In this document: positions 1-12,700 of the stretch, in pieces
Layout: every line of letters begins with the position of its first letter
Position numbering within the stretch: the first letter of the stretch is position 1
From: Mactra quadrangularis
Taxonomy: Eukaryota > Mollusca > Bivalvia > Venerida > Mactridae
Length of the DNA: 64,000 nucleotides
NCBI GenBank assembly: GCA_025267735.1
Contig: CM046308.1
Location: forward strand, 36,197,267 to 36,261,266
Direction of reading: 5' to 3'
Notes under the pieces: model-generated
What the model saw: only the letters and a program-made list of their open reading frames with translations
Databases searched by the model: none
Told to the model about the DNA's origin: nothing
Program-made: the position numbers and the translations under genes

Positions 1-641
1 GAAATAACGTACATGTACATTTCCCGCTCATGCTAATAAATAACCCATGTTTAAAGATTTACTGAAAAAATAAGCACATTTTTAGCAAACTGAAACGGTG
101 TGTTGAAACAATAAAATATCACCATGTCTAGATTTACTAAAATAACTGATTTTGATCCAAAGTTATCACAAAATGTCACGTGATAAGTTACCATGCAAAT
201 GGTAGCATAGAAGTATTGTAGTTATTAAGAAAGGCTGCCAAACTCAGAGTGACTATTATACTCGTTTGTGTAGATATATAAATATACTGTACCCACCAAA
301 AGTTTGGAGACAAAAAAATTAAATAAAATTCTTATATTCGATATAGCGTCTGTATAAAATCACTGCATACGTAAGTTCAAACAGTTACAGCAAAATACTA
401 AACTCTTATGTAAAGTTCCACAGACATTTTCTTAAGTGAAATATGTGTTGCACTTTGATAACATAATTCAGCATTTTTACTCAGGCGAATGTCAAGTCTA
501 TGTAATCAATGGACAATTCATATTAAAAAATACGCTCCCCTCGCAGCTCAGTGAGTGAATCTTTCGAACCGATGAATTGGAGAGTAATTAAAAAACTTCA
601 GGTGGTCTAAGAAACAAATGCATGTTTGATAATGTATCTAC
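1..641. other. Non-coding left edge
   Basis: A+T-rich. Apart from the MITE end at 287-345, nothing was recognised. The missing last part of the third TSP1 module was looked for here and not found. Confidence 0.6.
287..345 (+). mobile_element. Truncated end of the same Tc1/mariner-type MITE
   Basis: CTGTACCCACCAAAAGTTTGGAGAC after TA, followed by an A+T-rich stretch like the inner edge of other copies. No matching right end was found. Confidence 0.6.
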
Positions 642-767
642 CTTGGCACGTTTTCCCTCCAAATTTAGGAGGTGGGTTGTCACATTGACGTACACGCATT
701 TTTATACCAGTACCACAAGATTGTGTACATAGACCCCAATCTGACCATAAAGCCCAGCCTCCATCAA
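642..767 (-). CDS. VWA/TSP1 gene: TSP1 repeat exon 3 (N-terminal two thirds of the module)
   Basis: A 126-nt exon (42 codons), phase 1 at both ends, with acceptor TTGTTTCAG and donor CAAG/GTAGAT. It encodes [19 protein letters not shown] and the basic strand MRVRQC, up to KTCQ. Only four of the six TSP1 cysteines are present, so the last pair must come from another exon. None was found in 1-641, so it probably lies beyond the left edge. This module is split by an intron, unlike the two before it. Confidence 0.8.
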
Positions 768-3700
768 CTGAAACAAAAAAACATGCAAACATGCAAATGT
801 AAATTCTGAGCTACAAAGAAAAAAAGTAGGTACGTTACATGAACACTGGTGGGTACCTTAAAAGTCTCTACTTGCGTTGAATGCAATGATTATACTATTT
901 TATACTGTAAATTTAAAAGACAAAATTGTAGCTAGGTTTTTGTGATTCCTTCTAAATGCGCAAAACGTATACTGATTTTAATATTTAGTACACTTCTCTA
1001 CTTTATTGTTCGGCCAAAATATATAAAAAACATATATATAATACACTAAATGAACAATACTGACATTTATTTGTAAATACATGTACATAAAACAGCTTCC
1101 TACTGAACATCAATAAGTTACAACAACTAATAAAAAGATGTCAAGTTCCTAGCTTGACTTTATATACGAGAAAGTAAGCTAAGAATCACAAAAATAGATG
1201 TTAAAGAGATTAGCTCTCGACTATTAACTTGTTGGACCATTTCAGCATTGGCGTTACTTTCGAATCACGAACTGATAGGCTAGACGATAGTCAGTTTCAA
1301 ATGTTCGATAAAAGTTTAAACTAAAAACTAATAAGTGGAAACCAACCTCACGGACATAACACTATCGTACCCAGGCATGTTATATTTGCCATAAGAGACA
1401 ATTGTACCAATGGGTTTCTTCTGAACAACCATATAACAAACAGTTTTACCTGGACATTCCTTTACAAGACAATCTTGAACCTCTACATATTTTCCTCTAC
1501 AAGTACCACTGGGGTCACCACTTAGTGTCACACATTGTCTACTTCTAGATTGAGTTCCTATACCACAGGCAGCTGAACAAGGGGTGAAGTCTGACCATCG
1601 TGTCCATTGACCCAATGACGTGTCTATTAAATATAAAAGATTTCAATAAACAGTTCATTTGTGATCACTCAAAACGCCCTCAATCGAATTTCCGCGAAGT
1701 CACACGACAGTCACATTAACAAATGAGCATTTATCGTGTGGGTTTAGTAAATCTGCAGGGTGTTCAATTATCCCAAAAGTTCAGAAACGTTCCGTAACAT
1801 TAGGATCGGGACAACGGGACAACTCAACCCAAAGACAACTCAACCCGAGAAAACTCAATACCTCACTAACGGTTTGAGTTGTTCCAACTTTGGGTTGAGT
1901 TATTCATGGGTTGAGTTGTCTACAGGTTGAATTGTCTACGGTTTGAGTTATCTACGGGTTGAGTTGTCCCGAATCCGTACCGTTACCGAACAGTCGTTAC
2001 TGGCCACGTTGCCGATCAAACCAATGGCCGATGGGGAAAAATGTGTAAGCAAACATATAAGGAACAGCAACAGTCAAAATCTTCAGACCTACAGCACAGC
2101 CAATAAATAGAGAAAGTTTGTTTAAGGATTTTTTGAACTTTTGGATATTCAATATTCCATGTAAAGGTATACTTTAATAATGAAAAAATATATACCACGC
2201 TTTAAAATAATTATCATTTACATTCGCACGAATGTTTAAATCAACTTAAAAAGAATACATATTGTAATATCATTTAACTTTGAAAAGATACAAACTGTGT
2301 TAAAACATTACTCATTATACACAATATTTTAAATACCAAGGTTCATGATCATTAATTTTATTTCTCTTAGTATCCAATCAGAATTGAGGAACACGGGGCA
2401 CCTTGAACATTATTTAATTGCTATGTCGTATCGCCATTTACATTTAAACACTCTAAACATCATCATTCAAATTTTATTTTTAAAACAATAAACCCTGTCA
2501 TCTCCGTCCGAAAGTAACATAAAACAAAAACTGAAAGCTATGTGTGGGCGGCGTAAATCAAAGTTTTCATGTCACGTGATATATATCGTTGTTTCTAGGG
2601 TTTACAATAGTTTTTTTTGCCGCGAAACTGTCAAAAGTATTACCGTATAACCTATCCATCATAGTACTTCAAAACAATATATTAAATATGTGGACAGATT
2701 GACATGTCTTGAAGGTCAAAGCGTATTTAATCTTAGAAAGTCACAAATCAAGCGTCGGACAGCTGGTTCTCGTACATAATACAAATTTATGGCAGTTTCA
2801 GTGCTTTGATTTCATTAATTAAGCATTTACAGTGCTTTCATGGCACTTTAGTACACTTTCAGTGCCATTAAATATTACATTCAAGTGTAATTTCAAAATT
2901 ACTCAATACTTCTAAAGTTTTATTACATTAAATTTATAGATTATGCAAATTAGATTGAAAAGGGTTCCCCATGCAGCCATAAATCATACTAGTATGAAAA
3001 ATATGTCGAGAAGTAGACACACAAAATGTAAAAATTACTTTAAGAGCAATTAATTTGACATTGTTATAGAATTGTACCATAATAAGTCAATTTTGTAAAC
3101 AGTTTCTTAATACGTGTTGTAGCATATGTGTTGTAGCAGTGTAGCATTTTCATAAAACAAAGACTTATATTTGAATTCTACTGAGATTACATTTTTACTG
3201 TGAATATATTTCAATGCTTAAACTTCCTGGAAGCAATTTCTAGTTTTCCATTAATAGAGACGGTTCTACGCTATTTCACGACGTTTAAGCGAGTGTATAC
3301 GTACCTATACATGGTCCATAATTGCACATGCGCGAAACCGCTGGATAACCTTCACACTTCCGGCCACCGAATGCTGGTTTAGGACTGTCACATAATCTAA
3401 AGCGCATTTGGTACCCGATCTTACAGGCTTCTGTAGCTGAACATTGGTTCCAGTCTGACCATTTAGACCAACCTCCGTGGACAGGTGCTGAAATAACAAA
3501 ACATTATACATGTGTAAAACATGTAAAAATTTAATATACCGTACTTGAAATATATTGTAAAAATCTTGAACAAAATAAAGCTGATCATTGCAAATGCTTT
3601 AAATAGTTATAGGTCATACATTAGGTCTTGCATATTTACGAGGGGGTTATCCAAAAATTCGTGGACTTTTTAAATATCTTTTGAAATTCAACGTGAATTG

Positions 3701-6700
3701 TAATGAAATTTAATCAGCATACCCTGTAGAACAATATCAATACATTTTGAAAGGAACAGTTAATTCGTACATGTATGTGCTTAATATGGGATTGTTTTCT
3801 AAAAATGTGAATAACGCGATGCACATGTACGCAATTTAATTGATTTGGACATACCCCTCTGACAATCAAAAATTTTTATCCAATGATAGTGCATACGTGT
3901 ATTGCAATTTTATATGGATATCTCTCCATTAAATACAAATGTATGGTTAAACTAACGTATTTAAAATTGTTATAATGTTTCATTCTTGAATATTATTTTA
4001 ATCCAACTGGCCAATTTTTAAGTGGCATTGTTTACATAAAAATCTGCAGCTATAATAAAATTTATATTATTATGCGTCCTTGTAGCTTGTTATATATTAA
4101 TAGTTGACATTTGGTTTCCTTCTCACCTTCTCCTGTAAATTTTGTCGCCAAATATAACATACTCATAAATATGTAAATCCCCTCTCTTGATTTGAATTGA
4201 AATCTGTTTTATTTATTTGACTAAAATTGCCATACCTCACATGTTTTGCATTAATATCATTATTATAATCATTCTCAATAATTAATGCTATCGATAAAAA
4301 TTTAGGTCAAACCATTAGTATGCATAATTAAGTTACCATAAAAATCATTGGAAATATGTAATGGTGCGAAATCAAGTCGTAAAGTTGAAAACATTAAATG
4401 TTAATGCAACATAAATGTTATATCTTATACAAATATAGTTAAGTTATTGTCTATGAATCATTTCAAAGCAAAGGCCAGACATCCATCACATTTTCTGTAT
4501 GATCCAGTTTCCTTACAAACTACTTTATTATCTTCCACCATTTTTTATTTGTTTTTAGTAATTCATTACATAATTTCCAATAAAGACATCTTTAAAATAT
4601 GGTCTGATGCAATTTAAAGAGACTTTATTTTTTTTTGTATGGTTTAACGCCGTTGCAACATATTATTTGGGTTAGACCTTTATCTACGCGCAAAATAACG
4701 CGTATTTCCGTGGGTGGGCACATCGTGTACAGAGGAAATGTAGATCTTCAAACTTTTACTTTAAGGTATTTTATTACAACGGTTTGTCCTTTTAATGATT
4801 GAACGATTTTAACTGTAATGAACTTTAGAAACCACAGAAGTGAGAAGTGGTTGGTAAAAGAATTTAGTTTTAGCAAACTTATAGTTGACACGTAGACATT
4901 TTTAAAATTGTTAACAACACAGTGGGCGTTTAATTTATTCCTTCTTAGCCAAGTAACACACTTTAAAATTCTGTTAGGTCGATCATTATCAGACTGTAGC
5001 CTGTTCAATACTCTAAATGTTCCAAAACGTTCTGTAACGATACATTCGGAACTCCTCGGCCATTCGCTGCGAATAATCACGGACATATTTAGACGCTATT
5101 TTAAAACTATCGATGTTGAAGTAAACAAATATACGTGTACGATCGTTTAGGCAATGCGTAATGTTTCGTTTTAGTCCATAGATTTTGAAACATCACTCAT
5201 TACCTTAACGATTATATATTTGTTTATTAGATTAGATTATTCGCAGAGAATGGCTGAGGAGTCCCGAATATATCGTTACGGAACGTTTAGGGTAATTGAA
5301 CAGGCTACAGGCTGTTATGTACTCGACTTTTTTCATTCGGAACTCTTTAGCCATGTACTACAATTCATCCATTCAATGAATGGCCAATGTGTTTCCAATG
5401 AACTTTTAAACACATTGTCTTCTAACAGACTTTCCACACGATAGCCATTAAAACGCTATGATTAATTGATCATGTAGCTTTATTTGTTCTTGTAGAATAA
5501 AAAGCTTTTGAACGTATTTTCAATATGAAATAAGCGATATACAAATATGGTACATGTATATTATATTACAAATTATTTCAGAACTCAGTTTTGATAATTT
5601 AACAGTCAAAATATATCTTTTTATAAATTCAATGCGGTGAAATAATTAAACAGCCATATATATTTGTTCGTATCTAAATTGTATAAAATACAAAGACGTT
5701 GTCTACGAGATTGATAAAATTCGTCAATGTTGGCGCTAGATCGTTCAAATTTCATCTCAATGGCAAAAAAAGACATTTTAATCGTAGCCACGTCGCACTT
5801 AAAAATACGATTTCTGAGCTCAGCTGAGTTAGATAATAACTGATCTTAAGTCGAAATTAAAAACACAAATGGATATTCTATTTATCTTCTTGAACTTTTC
5901 TAAAACAAGTTTTGATAAATAGCATGACAGAAATTTAATACAGACTTGTATATCATACTATAAAACGTATTACTCATCAAGCTAATCTGCCTGCATATGA
6001 ACATGCATCATAATGTTGACAATGTTAATCAAGGGATATTGTTCTTTCTGTATAATTTATTATTCTTTTGTTTACATTAAACATATTACACATGAATTAT
6101 GATTAACATTATGATGATAAATACAGCAGAAATTAGCCATATTTAATATACCGTAAACCCTTACTTATAATGGTCATCTCACAGTAGCAGCCTCTTAAAC
6201 AGTTACCACAGAGTTGCTTCTATTATGTTTGGTTGTGTTTAACACCGTTTAGCAACACATAACATTGGTCATTACCCCCCCCCCCCTTACAGCTCAGTAA
6301 TTACTCTACCATTACTTCATACTTAGAAAGTGAACAAAAGAGGATTATTTGGCCGATGTACAGGCGAGTATTTGATCATATGGCGACGGCCAGTCAACCT
6401 ACTCACCGTTGCAGGTTATGCTAATTATCTGATTTAGGCTCTTAACAAGTTACTAGGCGAATAGTTTCGTCTTAGACTGACAACTGTACTACGTGTTTTG
6501 GAAAAATAAATCTACATGTACCAACAGAATACAGAAATCACCTATCTAATCAAAGTTAAGTTTAGCATTGTCTTGTCACTGGCTTTTGTGTATTGTGCGT
6601 AAATATTGACCACGACCTGACCTTCATGCAAGAATATTCATTACATTGAATACGAATGTAGTAATAATGCTCGATTACACATTGACCGTGAGGATTATGA

Positions 6701-9700
6701 GTTAAAACTTAACACACAAACACACTTCTATAATTCTACGATCGCTACCGAAGTGTAGAATAGGCGTGGTAAAGACTTTCGTCGGGATATGTGTAGATAA
6801 TTATTAGATGTAAATGAGAAAGGTCAGGTCGGGGTCAATATTTACGCACTATAGAAGTCTCCGCTTTGAATTCAACGCTAGCGTTAATCTGTTAAGACTC
6901 AATGGATCAGCACAAAACTAGTTTAACTACACGTAAATTAAAACTATGTAGACTAGTTTTGCGCTGACAGATTGATATACTTAGTGATAATGATTTGTCA
7001 TAATTTATTAACGAAGAGAACGTTAATGAATCATTTTCCTTAAAGTGTAATTTACTGTTGCAAAATTGTAAGATTGTTTTTTTGCAATGATAAATGTATT
7101 TAGCTAATTATGCTCAGTTAAATACGTATTACTTATAAAAAATTCATCTTTTTTACCCCTTGCTTTAATGCACTTGTGAATGAATTTTTTTTATTGTCCA
7201 ACAATTAAGCACATGATATAAACGTACCTTATTTAACAAATACATTTGTCAGGTAACATCAAGTTGCCTTCTATCGTATATTTTCCAATTATACCAGAGA
7301 ATTAGATACCCCATGCATGTAATCTATGTCACTGTCAATACCAATCATTATTAAGCATTCATTTTCGTTGATTTATGATTTAGCGTATACGAATTGACCT
7401 GATACTCATTGAATATACATGTATAAACATAATACATTTAGTAACTTCACGTTGACTCACTTAATTAATGAAAATAAGTGATGTTTATTAAGTATTCAGT
7501 AAATGAGTAAGATTTTCGTTATTTTTTGTAACAGCTGACAGGAGTCAACAGTCAATTTCTGACACCACACAGATATGGTTGATGAACATATTGACTGTCA
7601 AAGTTCAATTTTTGAACTATCCGTAAAAAAGATTCAACATTTTAAGGATGAAACGATGATTTATAAAAACCGCCTCTTTATTTTCTATAAATAATCACAT
7701 CAGAAAAGAAAAAAATAGCGCGTCAATTCTTCCTCATTCTTGCTTTTAAAAGGACAAAAACTCTAATTGACTTGAAACAATAAAGTGACTTCCTTCAGAC
7801 GCTTGGATATTTTTACCGCCGAAGTTATGCAGCCTCGTTTTGAAATATGCTAAAATTAGTAACACGCTAACTAAGATGTATTATGGTATCATAAAAGGCC
7901 ATGTTACTTTGTCAACGTGAGGATGATGGTGTATATTTTTATCATTTAATTTTTGTTTATAAACATATGGCTTCTGTCAAGGCAGGTTTTAGAGTAAAAC
8001 TGTTATGTAAGACGGAAAACAAGCTACTTGTTTTTTTTCCTTAAGAGCGAATATGCAAATGAGCTTTATCAAATTAAATGTGTTGTTTTCTTGGCTTTCA
8101 AGTTGTAGAATGCAACTTTTCGTTTGTCATTGTCTAGAAAATGTTGTTAAATAAAGTGTGTTCATAGGCGCCGAACCACCCTTGTAAAGATTGCATATTT
8201 ATTTTATTGCTTTGATGGGGTGCTGTTCATATCTATATATATACAAGGACAGAACGCTGTTTATTGACTTGTACAAGATGTATATATAGTGTTTTACCAA
8301 AGCTGGTGGAGTATCAGTTTATACTTTGAAATGAATATACCGCTAACTACGTGTATGTAAATTTTTTATTAAAAATAATTGTCACTATAAAAGCCTTGTT
8401 GGTGTTCAACAGTAGGCCTAAGAAAAGAAGATTTTCTCTTCAATTTTACACCGAGAACAATTGAACATTGATGTTCCTTATACCAATGTTATTGCCCTGC
8501 GTGATTCTAATCATCTTACCACAACTCCGGGTTTTTTTATGACAATAAAATCAATTTTCATAAATATTTGCGTTCTATCCTTTTAAACAAATCCAAATTT
8601 TAAAAGGAAATACCAACGGTTTGATGACCTCGGATTTGAAGATTAATTGTCATGATTTAAAGTACTATTTTAATTTTTTAATAGTTTAAAATTCAATTAA
8701 CAGCAATAAATGCCATGTACGAATTGTTTACTCTTAATTCATAATTGATTAAACCGACGTGTTGATTAATAAAATGTCTTATATATATAATATAAAACGC
8801 AATGTCACGTAAGTCTGTATCAACTTAATTATTTCATCAAAAACAAGATGTCAATTAACATGTGTCAACTATTCACCATAAATGTACAGTAGATTGGTTA
8901 TCGTTAAAGGTCATGCTGTTAATGTTGATGTCTAACAGATGCAAATAGACTAAGACTTCCTTAGAAATAGTTGACAGTTTTGAAATAAGACAATTTTAAG
9001 AGAAATTCTAGAATAGATTATTAGTTTGAACTATTCATCTTTTTAATCATGATAATTTAGGGTTTAAACATGAAGACAAGTACTCAAGTGGTAGAGCTCA
9101 ATTTTAAGGATTGAGAGGTCCGGGTTATGAACCTTATCAATAAGGGGCCTTAGTCAGTTATTTCCCCTTGTATACTCTTCAAATAGGTAGGTCCAATTAG
9201 TTGGATAACTCGGATTTAACCCTTACTTTTCAATGACTATTTGCCAAAATTAATCTTAAATAACTTTTTGTGAATCTTTTAATTTGTTTGAAAATCAGGC
9301 TAAGTATTGTTAGGGTAAAAAACTATTTAAATTGTATCACTTTTGTTATTATCTTAACTAACAAAATATATATCAGATGAAATATTTTGTTATTCTTACA
9401 TAGGATTTCCACGATAAAATCCGAGGATTCCAACTGTAAGGACCTACTTACCACTTGGATTGCTTCAGGTTTTATCAAGGAAAGATAACTGAGTAAAGTC
9501 CCTAATTACCCAGCTAATTTCCTTGAGCAAGAAAATAACAAGCAATTGCTCCACTTCATCACATACAAATATAAATGCGTACCTGCACTAGTAGGACAAC
9601 GACATTATTAAGGGAGAATAATTGATAGATACATGCAACCCAATGACCATCTGTAATAGCTGTAAAGTAGTTGTCATCAGCATGAAACTTAAGACTATAA

Positions 9701-12700
9701 AAATGCAATTACAAAGACTTGACAAAAGTGATCAAATACATTTAAGACTGGTGTAACAGCGATCATTGACTTAGCTAAATAATGTGACAAAACATCTTGA
9801 TTTATCTCTCATTGAAGATATATAGACCATGTTTTATTTCAACAGCTGTATTGTATTTAACGCATTCAATTCCTGATAAAACAGAATTAAGTTTAACATA
9901 GGCGGATCCAGCGTGGGGGGGGGTTTCAGGGGGGTCAGGGGGGTCCGGACCCCCCCCCCTAGAATTTGTAAATGTACCTGTTCATTTGTGTATTTCTTGC
10001 CTGTATGTCATTTTTAAGTAGCATGAATCAATTTTTCTCGGTGCTTAACATAGATTTAATGGTACTGTAGTTTTTATTATTAATATGTTGCATTTTTTCT
10101 GCAAAATGTGTATAATGTGGTTGTGGTTCGAGGTTCAGACCCCCTCCCCTAGAAAAGTTCGGACCCCCTTCTTCACACGTTATCAACCAAAAGTGAAAAA
10201 TAACATACAGAAGTATCGAAGAATAAAACGCAGAAAATAAATTTAAGTTTGCGTTGTCAACAGTTGTTCAATTAGCGCAACAAAACGAGTCCCTAAATTC
10301 ATATCATGACCGTGCGTCATTATTTAGATTCAAGGGCAAGCAAAGAAGAACAAAACATGCGACTGTCAAGTTTTATACATAAGTGTAAATTAAACAGCTG
10401 AGCATTCGTTCAATATGAAAATGTGCATATTTTAAGCGAACCTCTCTTTTTATCAAAGAATTTCATATTAATGTTAATGATATCAGACAAAATACTCTAT
10501 CGGTCTACGTCAGCCATTCTCGTACCCAGAGTCTAGTAGATTCTCAATACTAGCGAATCCTACTAGACTTTGGGAACGAGAATGACGTCAGCAATCATGA
10601 GTAAACAAAAGTGTATATTAAGTTCAGATCGTATATGATGCAACAATGATTTATTTAAGACTAAAAAAATCAAAGGTTTATCGCCTTTTTGTCATTTTGA
10701 TCAATTAAGCGGTTTGTTTTAATTTTAATTAACCAATTTTATAGGTGCATTTACAATAAAATAGAATATTAAAATACAATTTAATGCGACGTACCGATGC
10801 ATGGGTTATTGACAAACGTGACAACTTATTTTTAATCTCAGAAGTTATCGTCCGATAAAAGATTTATTTCATACTTGACAAGCGATTTATACCACAGCAA
10901 AAAAAGAAACTATTGTTTTAGTAAAACAGTAAAACGAGAAAATAAACAAGAAATAGGCAAACGCGAGTTTGTTATTGGTATACATGTATACAGTACCCAC
11001 CAAAAGTTTGGAGTCAAAAGAAATTTACTACAATTCTTGAATTTTGATGATAATTTTTGTAGAATCATCATTTTTAATACATTTAAGTTTGGTTTGTAAT
11101 AAAATGAAAACAAATTTCATGAATCCCAAACATTTATAAGGTTCAGCATCTGACATCCTAAAGTCTCCAAAACCATGTTAATTATTAATAATGTTCCATA
11201 ACATAGCCTTTACGCTATTTTTGTAGTCTCAGTTATAATTAAGATAAGTACCGAAAAATAAAGCAAAACTACAAAGCATTTCGAAATAAACAGTTGCACA
11301 AATATGGATATACAAAACTTTTGGTGGGTACTGTATATGAATCTGTATAACAAATAATTTTCATAAAAATGTCTAACTCAATCATAAGTCATATGAATTT
11401 GACAGAATTTCAAAAAAATTGTTTTATTGTGTTCATGTGTGTTCTATATATATGTACTTTCGACATTTATCTTTGTTTTCGCATATTTAGAGTGGGCTTG
11501 AAATTACATTGGGCGTTAAATCACCACTTAAAAACGCTTTTAGAAACCATCTTAGAAAATGATGATTTTTGAATGAGTTTGTTAGTGAAATAACCTATAC
11601 AGAAGAAAAATATTCACTAAATGTTTGAGGACCAAAGACAATATAAAGCCATAGTCATACTCAGATGTAAACATGATTTTCCATCTAAATTAAGTTATAT
11701 CGAGAATTTTGAAAACCTTTGGATACGATTTAGAATAAGAAGTATAGGAAGTTTCATAGCTAGTAAATACATACCTACATAAGCTCTCTTAGCAACTGTT
11801 TCCACTACGTTTGTTAACATGTCAACGCCAGGAACCATCCATTCTGATTGTGGACCTTTATCATTGATTGGTACCGAGCCTGGTCCAAACCCTACATGTA
11901 TTATATCAATACCACACTTCCGAGCATATGCTATTTCTGACATGCTTCTATATGGACACTTTCCGGCAGCGTCTGTTAAAAGCACAATTCGTTTTACCGC
12001 CATCTGGCGGCCATATTGATAAAACAGACTACTTGCAGTACTTATGCCTTTTTCTGTGCATCCGCCACGAAAAGTAGGTCGTAGATTATTTAATGCATTG
12101 AGGAGGAACTTCCGGTCTGGTGTCATTGGAATCATGTCATCAATGCCAACACTGACAACAACAACACCGATACGATTGGCTCCCGGTCCCATTGGCGTTA
12201 ATTGTATAAGTCTATTTAGAAAATCAACGACTGCCGGGTTCCATACCACGACGCCATTTTGATCTATGTGACCCATATTCTTTGTTGCATCGATGACAAT
12301 GAGAATATCTGCCACAGGTGGACCTGCAAGAAAAAAAGACATGTACATAAGTAACCATATTTCTTGTTACCACTTATGTCAAAACCAACGCAATAAAATG
12401 TCCAATAAAAACATTATAAAATCTTTATTTGTCGTTCAAACAAAATGATCAATCAAACCCTACATATTCAGTGACACGACGTTTTCTAAAAATCAAAGAT
12501 AACTAAACGTTGATATTGCTGTCGTCAGCAAAGACGTTTAATTAGTGTTATTGTCCGAAGACGATATCTGACCGATGTTTGTTAACAAAAATCAAGAAAA
12601 GCATGAATTCAAATTTCAAAATAAACAATGAACGTCTTCAACACTCCATTATTTCTTGCAAAGGTAAATTTGTTTAAATGTAGAATAAAACAAGTTTTCA

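Larger units (their letters stand above)
3488..11774. other. VWA/TSP1 intron, 8.3 kb
   Basis: Contains MITEs at 4994, 6591, 9144, 9901, 10515 and 10991, SINE pieces at 4625 and 6225, and a possible mariner-type end at 3638 (ACGAGGGGGTTATCCAAAAA). Further VWA or TSP1 exons were looked for and not recognised. Confidence 0.65.

Noticed and set aside
4748..5444. Overlapping ORFs on both strands around 4.7-5.4 kb
   Set aside because: They fall largely in the inverted-repeat element at 4994-5310 and mirror each other; no domain or splice support.
11819..12262. Plus-strand ORFs of 66-72 residues
   Set aside because: Antisense shadows of the minus-strand VWA exon.
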